In this document: in pieces, positions 16,229 through 24,732 of the stretch | Layout: each line of letters starts with the position of its first letter | Numbering within the stretch: the stretch's first letter is position 1 | Source: an uncultured Pelagibacteraceae bacterium | GTDB lineage: Bacteria; Pseudomonadota; Alphaproteobacteria; Pelagibacterales; Pelagibacteraceae | Reading direction: 5' to 3' | Assembly: GCA_902604795.1 (NCBI GenBank) | Contig: CACKZV010000010.1 | Span: forward strand, 1-41,367 | Length of the DNA stretch: 41,367 nucleotides | Notes under the pieces: model-generated | What the model saw: the letters and a program-made list of their open reading frames with translations, nothing else | Told to the model about the DNA's origin: nothing | Databases searched by the model: none | Position numbers and translations under genes: made by a program

Positions 16229-17209
16229 ATGGATAATATTTATAAAAATCAAAGAATAAAAATAGCTATATTATTTCTTGTGTTTAATAGACCAGACAGT
16301 ACAGAAAAAGTTTTTCAAATGATAAGAAAAGTTAAACCACCCAGGCTATATGTTGCTGCAGATGGTGCTAGAATAGGGAAAAAGGGAGAGGAAGAAAAAA
16401 TTGCTGATGTAAGAAAAATTGCTACTAAAGTAGATTGGCCATGTGAGGTAAAGACGTTATTTAGAGACAAAAATCTTGGATGCAAAACGGCTGTTAGTGA
16501 GGGAATAACTTGGTTTTTTAAAAACGAAGAGCAAGGTATTATTTTAGAGGATGATTGCCTTCCACATTTAGATTTTTTTCATTATTGTGAGAATCTTTTA
16601 AATCATTACGCAAAACAAGATAGAATTATTTGTATAACTGGAGTTAATTTTCAAGACGAGCAGAAAAGAGGAGATGGATCATATTATTTCTCAAAATTTA
16701 ACCATTGCTGGGGATGGGCCTCATGGAGAAGAGCGTGGAACAAGTACCAAAATGATCTGACCTTTTGGCCAAAATGGAGTAGATCAAATTATTGGAATAA
16801 ACATACACCTGATAAAGTAGAAAGAAAATTTTGGACTAAAATTTTTGATAAGGTTTACAAAAACAAAATTGATACCTGGGATTATTCATGGATGGGTAGC
16901 GCATGGTTTAATGATGGAATTACAGTTACTCCAAATGTTAATTTGGTGAGCAATATTGGTTTTGGTATAAATTCAACTCATACAAAAGATAAAAGTAATA
17001 AAGCTGCCAATATACCAACTAAAGAAATTGGAACTATAAAACATCCAAGTTCTATAAATGTAGATTATGAGGCTGATAGGTGGACTTTTGATCATCATTA
17101 TGGTGGTAAGAATTTGCGTTTTCCACATAGTTGGATAGTTTTTCCTGTTAGACTTCTTCGATATCTTTATCGTAAATTTAAAGCGTTTAAAAAATCAAAT
17201 ATCGTATAA
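16229..17209 (+). CDS. GNT-I-like (GT-A fold) glycosyltransferase
   Basis: A 326-residue GT-A protein. It begins with IAILFLVFNRPDSTEKVF (10-27), has DGAR then FRDKNLGCKTAVSEGI (near 78-93) and a metal-binding ILEDDCLP motif (about 107-114), followed by HCWGWASWRRAW (near 158-169). This pattern is that of glycosyltransferases related to eukaryotic GNT-I and often annotated HlpA-like in bacterial glycan loci. Donor and acceptor are unknown. It has better codon diversity (more Trp, Gly, Asp) than the A-rich genes on either side. Confidence 0.78.
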   Translation: MDNIYKNQRIKIAILFLVFNRPDSTEKVFQMIRKVKPPRLYVAADGARIGKKGEEEKIADVRKIATKVDWPCEVKTLFRDKNLGCKTAVSEGITWFFKNEEQGIILEDDCLPHLDFFHYCENLLNHYAKQDRIICITGVNFQDEQKRGDGSYYFSKFNHCWGWASWRRAWNKYQNDLTFWPKWSRSNYWNKHTPDKVERKFWTKIFDKVYKNKIDTWDYSWMGSAWFNDGITVTPNVNLVSNIGFGINSTHTKDKSNKAANIPTKEIGTIKHPSSINVDYEADRWTFDHHYGGKNLRFPHSWIVFPVRLLRYLYRKFKAFKKSNIV

Positions 17210-17350
17210 TAATTTAATAATTTTTGTTTAGTTTTAATTAAATTAAATAAATTCAGACTTTAATGATAAAAATTCTTGAATTATGATTGAAAGATATGAT
17301 TTGATTTATATAACTAAAAATATTTAGATTAAATAAAGGTAGATATAAAA

Positions 17351-18160
17351 TTGTCAAATAAATTAAGCAATAAGTCAATTAGAATTGGGATTACAGGTGG
17401 TACAGGCGTTTTAGGTTCGATTCTTAATAAAAAACTAAGAAGAAGAAATTATAAGGTAATAAATTTTAATAATGATATTCGTAATGTAATAAAAGTAAAA
17501 CAGTGGGTAAGCACTAATAAATTTGATGCAATATTTCATCTCGCATCAATCGCCTCTGTAAGAATATGCAATGAAAATCCCTTAAAAGCTTGCTCTGTAA
17601 ATATAATTGGTACGAAGAATTTATTAGAATCAATTATTAATTTAAAAAAAAAACCATGGTTTTTTTATGCATCAACATCTCACGTTTATAGAGACAAAAA
17701 AAAACCACATAAAGAAACCGACGATATTTCACCGAAAACGTTGTATGGATATACAAAATGGATGGGAGAAAAACTAACACAAAATTATTGTGATAATAAC
17801 AACGTACCCTATTGTGCTGGACGTATTTTTAGTTTTTATAGTAATTCTCAATCAAAAGATTATTTATACCCTGCGATCAAAAAAAAACTAAAAGAGATTC
17901 CGAATAAAAAAAACATTTATGTGATTAATGCTCATAGTGTAATAGATATTCAAAAAGCAGATGATACAATTGAAATAATTCTTAAACTATATAAAAGAAA
18001 AACATTAGGAATTATAAATATTGCTACAGGTAAAGGTATAGAAATAAAAAATTTTGTCAAAAAATTTTCAAAAAGAAGAATTACAATAAAAACAAATACC
18101 TACAAAAAAACATATTCAGTTGCTGATACTAAAAAATTAAATTCAGTAATCAGAAAATGA
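17351..18160 (+). CDS. SDR-family sugar-nucleotide epimerase/reductase (RmlD-like)
   Basis: A 269-residue SDR starting at TTG 17351, with an AAAGGTAG Shine-Dalgarno (17335-17342) 8 nt upstream. Seen: GITGGTGVLGS (13-23), FHLASIASV (62-70), ASTSHVY (107-113) and the catalytic Y132/K136 (YGYTK). The short length and the DIRN segment after the second strand resemble RmlD-type dTDP-4-dehydrorhamnose reductases. It overlaps the next glycosyltransferase by 4 nt (ATGA), so the sugar it makes may be the one that enzyme transfers. The exact reaction is unassigned. Confidence 0.78.
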   Translation: MSNKLSNKSIRIGITGGTGVLGSILNKKLRRRNYKVINFNNDIRNVIKVKQWVSTNKFDAIFHLASIASVRICNENPLKACSVNIIGTKNLLESIINLKKKPWFFYASTSHVYRDKKKPHKETDDISPKTLYGYTKWMGEKLTQNYCDNNNVPYCAGRIFSFYSNSQSKDYLYPAIKKKLKEIPNKKNIYVINAHSVIDIQKADDTIEIILKLYKRKTLGIINIATGKGIEIKNFVKKFSKRRITIKTNTYKKTYSVADTKKLNSVIRK

Positions 18161-19023
18161 CAAAATTAATTAAAATTTCAACAGTTATACCTACATTTAA
18201 TAGAGAAATTTTTTTGAAAAAAGCAATTATTTCTTGTTTAGATCAAACTATTAGTCATGAAATAATAGTTTGCAATCATGGAGGAACTGACCAAACTGAT
18301 CAGATGGTAAAGGAATTTGAGGGAAAAATTAAGTATATCAAGAGAATAAAAGATTATGGATTACATTATTGTTTATTAGAAGGTGTAATGGAAGCAAAAG
18401 GAGAATTTATAAATATATTATTTGATGACGATTGGTTAGCACCAAATTATATTGAAGAATGTGTTAAATATTTTAATGATAATTCTGTAGGATTTATATT
18501 TTCTCAAGCAAAAATTTATAATGAAAATACAAAAAGAATTGAAAAAATATTTTATAATGATTTTTTAAGCGATGAAGGAATATATAAGATCAATAAATAT
18601 GAATTTTTTTTGTTAAAACAATTATTTTCACCCACTTCATTTATCATAAGAAAAAAAGATGTAATTGATGCTATTTATAATGGAGGTTTGCCTTTTTCTA
18701 AACACAACTATAAAGGTGTCGGCCCAGATAGATTCATGATTTTATTATGTATGTTAAGGTATACAAAATTTGGTTATATTAATAAACCTCTTGCTTATTT
18801 TAGATCACACAAAAATTCAATTACTATAGAAGCTCACTCTAATACTAATAAAAATAAATCATTTGAAAAAGCTCGTAACGAAGTTGATAAATATTACTAT
18901 ACACTGAAATATGGAAGATATTTTACTTTTATGCAGAATATTATTTTTTTTAGAATAAGATTTATTTTAAGAAACCCTAAATATGCTATTAAAAAACTTT
19001 TATCAAAAATTAGTGGTGATTAA
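18157..19023 (+). CDS. Family 2 glycosyltransferase
   Basis: A 288-residue GT2 (GT-A fold) enzyme. Seen: the N-terminal STVIPTFNREIFLKKAI (8-24), CNHGGTDQT in the place of the usual nucleotide-binding DGSTD loop, and the metal-binding ILFDDDWLAPNY (near 88-99). It is cytoplasmic or membrane-associated by family and transfers a sugar to the lipid-linked glycan. It is translationally coupled to the SDR before it. Donor unknown. Confidence 0.88.
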   Translation: MTKLIKISTVIPTFNREIFLKKAIISCLDQTISHEIIVCNHGGTDQTDQMVKEFEGKIKYIKRIKDYGLHYCLLEGVMEAKGEFINILFDDDWLAPNYIEECVKYFNDNSVGFIFSQAKIYNENTKRIEKIFYNDFLSDEGIYKINKYEFFLLKQLFSPTSFIIRKKDVIDAIYNGGLPFSKHNYKGVGPDRFMILLCMLRYTKFGYINKPLAYFRSHKNSITIEAHSNTNKNKSFEKARNEVDKYYYTLKYGRYFTFMQNIIFFRIRFILRNPKYAIKKLLSKISGD

Positions 19024-19101
19024 TTATTTGAATTAAATAGATTAAAAATTGATAGGTATATTTCAAATTTAGATTGTGATAAATTTCCACTATTAAACAC
19101 T

Positions 19102-19827
19102 ATGAAACAATTAATAAAAAATTTTTTTAATTTGTTTGGGCTAGAATTACGACGCTACCAACCTCAATTTGATCCTACAACACAAGTATATAAAGCAATA
19201 AAAAAGATTAAAACTGATATAATATTTGATATAGGAGCAAATACTGGACAGTTTGCGCTAGATATTAGGAAAAAAGGATACAAAGGTAAAATTATTAGTT
19301 TTGAGCCTCTAACAACTGCCCGAAAAAAACTTTTGGATAATGCTATTAAAGATAATAATTGGATTGTACATGAAAAAGCAGCTTTAGGTGAACATAATGG
19401 ATTTGTTAACTTAAATATTTCTAAAAATTCTGTATCATCATCAATTCTACCCATGCTCAGTACTCATAGTGATGCAGAAAATGACTCAGTTTATATTGGT
19501 GTTGAAAAGTCACCTCTTATCACATTAGACTCTGTTGCTGAATTTTATGTAGATCAGTCTTCTAATTATTTTATAAAAATTGATACTCAAGGGTATGAAT
19601 GGCAAGTTCTTAATGGTGCAATAAATACTTTAAAAAATTCAAAAGGTATCCTTTGTGAATTATCCCTTATTCCATTATACGAAGGCCAACATTTGTGGAA
19701 AGAAATGATTGAAAGATTCCAAAAAGAGGGTTTCGTTTTATGGTCTTTTCAAAAAGCATTTTCTGATAAAAGCGATGGCAGAACACTGCAGGTGGATGCA
19801 GTTTTCCTTAGGAATAATGATATATAA
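19102..19827 (+). CDS. FkbM-family SAM methyltransferase (second of two)
   Basis: A 241-residue FkbM-type methyltransferase. Seen: motif I IIFDIGANTGQFAL (about 40-53), IISFEPLTTARKKL (near 65-78), NSVSSSILPM near 115, the acidic YFIKIDTQGYEWQVLNGA (about 156-173), and an ILCELSLIPLYEGQ segment. These are the textbook order for FkbM proteins of glycan loci. The substrate hydroxyl is unknown. A 151-nt gap follows. Confidence 0.88.
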   Translation: MKQLIKNFFNLFGLELRRYQPQFDPTTQVYKAIKKIKTDIIFDIGANTGQFALDIRKKGYKGKIISFEPLTTARKKLLDNAIKDNNWIVHEKAALGEHNGFVNLNISKNSVSSSILPMLSTHSDAENDSVYIGVEKSPLITLDSVAEFYVDQSSNYFIKIDTQGYEWQVLNGAINTLKNSKGILCELSLIPLYEGQHLWKEMIERFQKEGFVLWSFQKAFSDKSDGRTLQVDAVFLRNNDI

Positions 19828-19878
19828 AATATACTTTATAAATTTGATGAATAATTTGTTTCTACTAAAATTTTTGGG

Positions 19879-19896
19879 AAAAATATTAATATTTTT
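19879..19896. repeat. 18-bp perfect AT palindrome between FkbM and GT2 genes
   Basis: AAAAATATTAATATTTTT reads identically on both strands and is followed by more T residues. It may act as a weak hairpin with a U tract or be a chance AT palindrome. It has no GC pairs, so a terminator role is doubtful. Confidence 0.25.
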
Positions 19897-19978
19897 TTTA
19901 AAATGTAATCTATAGTTTATAATTAAAATATATATAAATTAAAAAAATCAATAGCAAACAAGATGCTAGATAAATAAT

Positions 19979-20869
19979 ATGCAAGATTACTTTTTTGATA
20001 AAAATTTTTATTCTAAACTTAATAATAATAATGTTTTTAAAGAAGATAAAAATTTACAAAAAATTTCTATTGTGATGCCCAGCCTAAATAAGGCTGAATT
20101 TATTGAACGAAGCATACTATCTATTTTAAATCAAAATTATCCAAATATTGAATTAATCATTATAGATGGTGGTTCAACAGATGGAACTTTAGAAATAATA
20201 AGAAAATACGAAAAATTTATAACATATTGGACTTCTGAAAAAGATCAGGGTCAAAGTGATGCTTTAAATAAAGGATTTAAGAAATGCACAGGAACAATTT
20301 TTGGATTTTTAAATTCAGACGATTTGTATCTACCAGGTGCATTTGAGTATGCATCTTCAGTTTTATGTAAAAATCCAAATAAAAAAATTATATTTGGAGA
20401 CTATTTGTGTATTGATAAAGATGATTCAACTATTGATTATATGCATGCATTTGATTTTAACCTTAATCACTTTAAATATGAGGGTTTTCATTTAAATGCA
20501 CAATCGATGTTTTGGAAATCAGATGTTCATAAAAGGTTTTCAGGCTTTAATATTAATCTTTATTATACAATGGATTATCAATTAATACTTGAGTTTGGTA
20601 TTAATGAAGGAGAGCATTCATTTATTCGTGTTCCAAAAGTTTTAGGTGCTTTTAGAATGTATGATGGTCAAAAAACAAAACTTAAAATACCTACTAATGC
20701 AATTAATGAGCACAAATTGATGGCTAAAATATATGAATATAAAGATAAATACACTCTTATTGGTAAATTAAAAAGAATTTACTTTCGTGTAAGACGATCA
20801 TGGTGGTATATAAAAAGGGGTGGAATATTTAATTTGTTTTATCGATTAAAACTTTTTCTATGGCACTAA
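19979..20869 (+). CDS. Family 2 glycosyltransferase
   Basis: A 296-residue GT2 enzyme. Seen: ISIVMPSLNKAEFIERSI (about 24-41), the nucleotide-binding LIIIDGGSTDGTLEII (near 58-73), WTSEKDQGQSDALNKGF (near 81-97) and FLNSDDLYLPGAF (near 108-120) with the metal-binding DD. The EKDQGQSDALNKG pattern is common in O-antigen GT2 enzymes. It overlaps the next membrane protein gene by 10 nt. Donor and acceptor unknown. Confidence 0.9.
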   Translation: MQDYFFDKNFYSKLNNNNVFKEDKNLQKISIVMPSLNKAEFIERSILSILNQNYPNIELIIIDGGSTDGTLEIIRKYEKFITYWTSEKDQGQSDALNKGFKKCTGTIFGFLNSDDLYLPGAFEYASSVLCKNPNKKIIFGDYLCIDKDDSTIDYMHAFDFNLNHFKYEGFHLNAQSMFWKSDVHKRFSGFNINLYYTMDYQLILEFGINEGEHSFIRVPKVLGAFRMYDGQKTKLKIPTNAINEHKLMAKIYEYKDKYTLIGKLKRIYFRVRRSWWYIKRGGIFNLFYRLKLFLWH

Positions 20870-22284
20870 TAATATCAAAGTCAAATTTAAAAATTCCAAA
20901 AATTATAAGCCACATATTTTTTTTTATACTTGTAATTACATTAAGACTAATTCCATCCACGGCTGAATTAAGTTTTATTTTGCTAGCCTGCTATGCTTTG
21001 ATTGGTAGACGTCAAATTATCGAAGCACTAATTTTTTCATGGTTTTTAACTTTTATGAATTATGAAATTGTGCCCTATACTGAGTTTGAAGGTTTAGGTA
21101 GATATTTAATAATATTAAGTTGTTTTATTTCTATTTTGTTAAGAGCAAATTTTGCTAAAATTGATAGACTTACTTTACTTACTATCGGATTGGGCTTATT
21201 CATAATTATTCACTCAATTTTTTTTAGTAAAATTCCTCAATTATCAATTTTGAAAGCATTAAATTGGACAATTTATATAACTACTTTGCTTTTAGCATGG
21301 ACAGGAATGAGTTATTCAGAATCCGTGGAGACAAAAAAATGGATGAAATATTTTCTTTTAATAATAATTTTTGTAAGTTTATCACTATATATTTATGAAG
21401 AAATTTATAATCTGAGAGGAATAGGCAATAAAAGAAATTTACATTATTTTCAGGGAATATTAAACCATCCACAAGCATTTGGGCTTACTGCGGCTGGGGT
21501 ATGTGCAATATTTATTGGTGAATTTTTTAATAAAAATAATAATAAGTTATTTATTTTTTTATGCATATGTATTTGTATTTTTTCAATTTTTATTTCAGGA
21601 AGTAGAACAGCTGGTTTAGCCTTATTTTTATCCTTAGTTATCTCAATATTTTTATTATTTATTTTAAATTTTAAGAAAATTAAATTAAAATTTAATATTT
21701 CTTTAAATAAATTTTTAATATTATTTTCTTTATCTTTATTAATTTTAACATTTACATTTGTTATCCAAATATATGAAGCTTCAATGAGTTTTATTAATAA
21801 ATCTTCAGTATATAATAATCTTGAAGTTTATATTTCTGAAAATGATCATGTGCCCACTATATCTAATGAATTTGATAACATTGGAAAAACTTATTTTAAG
21901 TCTAGGAGTGTTCTTATTGATCCAATGTTATTAAATATCAAAGAAAATCCTATTATAGGAATTGGATTTGGTTTAGCATCTGATCCAATATTAATGAATA
22001 TTAAATACTTTCAAGGCATACCTATTTCAGCTCCAATTGAAAAAGGTGTATTACCTATTGCTATTTTTGAGGAAATTGGATTTTTTGGTTTAATTATTTT
22101 TCTTATATGGGTTTTTGTATTACTAAAAGTAGCAACAAATAATAGTTTTAGCTCAATGCTGGTAATCTTAACTTTCTTATTATTTAATCTAGGAGAGGCA
22201 GGACTTTTTTCACCCAATGGTTTTGGAATGCTATATCTTATAGTACTAACATCTTTTCTCACAGATTATAAATTAATAAAATGA
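20860..22284 (+). CDS. O-antigen ligase/polymerase-type membrane protein
   Basis: A 474-residue polytopic inner-membrane protein with around ten or more hydrophobic segments, for example 13-33, 60-75, 80-95, 100-118, 128-143, 155-172 and several between 215 and 295, then two near the C-terminus. It has a periplasmic-type loop around 305-370, and SGSRTAG (near 246-252) followed by ENPIIGIGFG (near 362-371), both recurring marks of the Wzy_C/O-antigen ligase family. It would either polymerise repeat units or ligate glycan to an acceptor in the periplasm; these two roles cannot be told apart by sequence. No second Wzy/WaaL candidate is in the window. Confidence 0.82.
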   Translation: MALIISKSNLKIPKIISHIFFFILVITLRLIPSTAELSFILLACYALIGRRQIIEALIFSWFLTFMNYEIVPYTEFEGLGRYLIILSCFISILLRANFAKIDRLTLLTIGLGLFIIIHSIFFSKIPQLSILKALNWTIYITTLLLAWTGMSYSESVETKKWMKYFLLIIIFVSLSLYIYEEIYNLRGIGNKRNLHYFQGILNHPQAFGLTAAGVCAIFIGEFFNKNNNKLFIFLCICICIFSIFISGSRTAGLALFLSLVISIFLLFILNFKKIKLKFNISLNKFLILFSLSLLILTFTFVIQIYEASMSFINKSSVYNNLEVYISENDHVPTISNEFDNIGKTYFKSRSVLIDPMLLNIKENPIIGIGFGLASDPILMNIKYFQGIPISAPIEKGVLPIAIFEEIGFFGLIIFLIWVFVLLKVATNNSFSSMLVILTFLLFNLGEAGLFSPNGFGMLYLIVLTSFLTDYKLIK

Positions 22285-22303
22285 ATTAATTAGAAAATAT
22301 TTA

Positions 22304-23428
22304 ATGATTAAAAATAAAATTTCAATCTGGTTTTGGCAACAAATGGTTACACCTCATATGGCTTATCTTGCAGCGGCCTTAGCAGACCGTGGTTTCGAAG
22401 TAAATTATGTAGCAAATCAAATATTATCTGATGATCGTATTAAACTTGGATGGGCAAAACCTAAACTAAGAAAAGCTAGGTTGATAATAGCTGTTAATAA
22501 GGCTGATTTTATCCAGCAAGCTTTAAATGCACCGGATAATTCTATTCACTTAAGTCAAGGCTTACGTGGGAACGGACTTGTAGGAATTGCACAAAAAATA
22601 ATTCGTAAACGCCGTCTTATACACTGGGTCATGATGGAGTCAATTGACGATTACGGATTTTTTGGATTAATAAAAAAATATCTTTATCAAGTTCTTTTTA
22701 TAAGATGGATTAAACATCTGGCTGGAATTTTGGCTATTGGTAATAATTCATTAACGTGGTTTGTAAAAAGAGGAGTGGACAGAAATAAAATTTACTCTTT
22801 TGCTTATTTTCTGGAAGAACCGCAAATTAAAAAAATTATTAAATTACCCAAAAAAAATAAAAACCGTCCATTTCGAATAATTTTTGTTGGAAGATTAATC
22901 AAATTAAAGAGACTTGACCTGTTAATTAAATCAGTTGCAAGCTTAAAAAAAAATAATATTGAACTTTGGGTTATTGGTAACGGACCTGAGAAACGTCGAT
23001 TAAAATCATTAGCAACTTTATTACTACCCAAACAAGTTTTTTGGTTTGGAGTTATTCCAATAAAAAAAATTCCAAATATTATCAATCAAGTAGACTGTTT
23101 AGTTCTACCTAGCCGTTATGATGGTTGGGGTGCAGTTGTTTCGGAAGCATTAATGGTTGGTACTCCAGTGATATGTAGCAATAAATGTGGATCCTCAGGT
23201 GCTGTTTTAGCTAGCGGATATGGAAGTGTTTTTTCTGCAAATAACCAAGCATCTTTAATTAATAGTTTAAGAAAACAATATAAAAAAGGTTTTGTAAAAT
23301 TAAAGGAAAGACAAAAATTAAGAAAGTGGGCAAAATATTTAGGTTCTGCCTCAGGTGCAAAATATTTAGAAAAAATTATAATTTCAAAAAATAAAAAAAT
23401 TAATTTAATAAAATTACCTTGGAATTAA
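22304..23428 (+). CDS. GT4 (group 1) glycosyltransferase
   Basis: A 374-residue GT-B fold enzyme. Seen: the C-terminal domain opening FRIIFVGRLIKLKRLDLLI (about 186-204), LWVIGNGPEKRRLKSL (near 217-232), and SRYDGWGAVVSEALMVGTPVI (near 270-290). In the last motif the family's E-x7-E donor site reads D-x7-E, with Asp in place of the first Glu; this is seen in some GT4 members. The N-terminal half carries WFWQQMVTPHMAYLAAAL. The acceptor is unknown. Confidence 0.88.
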   Translation: MIKNKISIWFWQQMVTPHMAYLAAALADRGFEVNYVANQILSDDRIKLGWAKPKLRKARLIIAVNKADFIQQALNAPDNSIHLSQGLRGNGLVGIAQKIIRKRRLIHWVMMESIDDYGFFGLIKKYLYQVLFIRWIKHLAGILAIGNNSLTWFVKRGVDRNKIYSFAYFLEEPQIKKIIKLPKKNKNRPFRIIFVGRLIKLKRLDLLIKSVASLKKNNIELWVIGNGPEKRRLKSLATLLLPKQVFWFGVIPIKKIPNIINQVDCLVLPSRYDGWGAVVSEALMVGTPVICSNKCGSSGAVLASGYGSVFSANNQASLINSLRKQYKKGFVKLKERQKLRKWAKYLGSASGAKYLEKIIISKNKKINLIKLPWN

Positions 23429-23491
23429 AAAAATAAAATTATATGTTTGAACTAATAAATTAAGAAAAATTTAAATCTTATAAGTTAATAA

Positions 23492-24685
23492 ATGCTTGTC
23501 TCAGATAAATCATCTTCAATAAAAAAAAAAAAAATTCTCTGCTTTATAAAGTATTATTTACCAGGATATAAGTATGGTGGACCGATAAGGTCTGTAGCAA
23601 ATTTTGTAGAAAAATTTGGTGACGAATATGATATTCACATTGTATGCTCCAGCCACGATGCGTCTGACAATAAACCTTATGAAGGAATTGATTTAGAGAA
23701 GTGGAATAGTGTAGGAAAAGCAAAAGTATTTTACCTTTCAAATAAAATTTCAAAGTTCAATAAAATATATAAACTATTAAGTGAAATTGATTATGATGTA
23801 ATTTACCTTAACAGTTTTTTCACTTTCACTTTTTCAATTTTCCCACTCTTAGTTCAATATTTTAGCCTTATAAGTATAAAATCATGTGTTATAGCGCCCA
23901 GAGGAGAGTTTTCTAGAAATGCAATAAAATTAAAGAACTTAAAAAAATTGATTTATATATATTTAATGAAAATTTTAGGAGTTTATGATCATTTATGTTG
24001 GCAAGCTTCGAGTGAATTTGAAACAAATGATATAGAAAGAGAGCTAGGCAGTGTTGCAAAAAATATTATAGTTGCACCAGATTTAATTTACTCTAACTGG
24101 TCAATCAAAAACAAAATATCTTATAATAAAAGCCGATGTCTAAAAATAGTTTTTTTATCAAGAATTTCACCAATGAAAAATTTAGATTTTTTAATAAGAG
24201 CTATAAACAAAGTTTCATCAGATATTGAGCTAAATATATTAGGCCCTAAGGAAGATCTTCAGTACTGGGAAAAATGTAAAAATCTTTTAAAAAAAACACC
24301 AAAAAATATTAAAGTCATAATTGGAGAACAAGTACTTCCTGAAAGAGTTCAAGAAACATTTATGAAGTATGATCTTTTTGCTTTTCCAACTAGAGGAGAA
24401 AATTTTGGACATGTAATACCAGAGTCTCTATCGGTTGGTACACCTATTTTGTTAAGTGATCAAACACCCTGGAATCACGTTAAATCTTTAGGTATACAGA
24501 TAATTCCATTAAATGAGAATGATTGGACAAAATCTATAGAACAATGGGCTACATTATCTGAACAAGAGCTAACAAAAAGAAAAGAAGCCTCATTAATTTA
24601 TGCTAAAAAGATTGGAGAGATGAATCAGAAATCTATTATAAAAAATAAAGAATTATTTGAATATAAATCTTCATGTTTGAACTAA
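23492..24685 (+). CDS. GT4 (group 1) glycosyltransferase with poly-A tract near start
   Basis: A 397-residue GT-B enzyme. Seen: KYYLPGYKYGGPIRSVANFVE-type acceptor domain (about 22-40), LKIVFLSRISPMKNLDFLI (near 218-236) opening the donor domain, and FPTRGENFGHVIPESLSVGTPI with a complete E-x7-E. Codons 10-15 include an uninterrupted run of 14 A (23521-23534), the longest homopolymer I found in the window. Gain or loss of one or two A would truncate the protein, so phase variation or assembly error are both possible. The frame as given is open. Confidence 0.88.
   Translation: MLVSDKSSSIKKKKILCFIKYYLPGYKYGGPIRSVANFVEKFGDEYDIHIVCSSHDASDNKPYEGIDLEKWNSVGKAKVFYLSNKISKFNKIYKLLSEIDYDVIYLNSFFTFTFSIFPLLVQYFSLISIKSCVIAPRGEFSRNAIKLKNLKKLIYIYLMKILGVYDHLCWQASSEFETNDIERELGSVAKNIIVAPDLIYSNWSIKNKISYNKSRCLKIVFLSRISPMKNLDFLIRAINKVSSDIELNILGPKEDLQYWEKCKNLLKKTPKNIKVIIGEQVLPERVQETFMKYDLFAFPTRGENFGHVIPESLSVGTPILLSDQTPWNHVKSLGIQIIPLNENDWTKSIEQWATLSEQELTKRKEASLIYAKKIGEMNQKSIIKNKELFEYKSSCLN
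23521..23534 (+). repeat. 14-A homopolymer within glycosyltransferase coding sequence
   Basis: Fourteen consecutive A residues encode the end of an Ile codon, four Lys codons and the start of another Ile, about 30 nt after the ATG. It is a potential slipped-strand mispairing site; other A runs I checked in the window reach 10-12. Confidence 0.8.
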
Positions 24686-24732
24686 ATTTATTGAAGGAAA
24701 TTCATATTAGTTAACTGTAAATTAAACATAAA

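Noticed and set aside
19709..19915. 68-codon plus-strand frame after the FkbM gene
   Set aside because: Its first half overlaps the FkbM C-terminus in another frame and the remainder is AT-rich low-complexity sequence; no ribosome binding site supports it.
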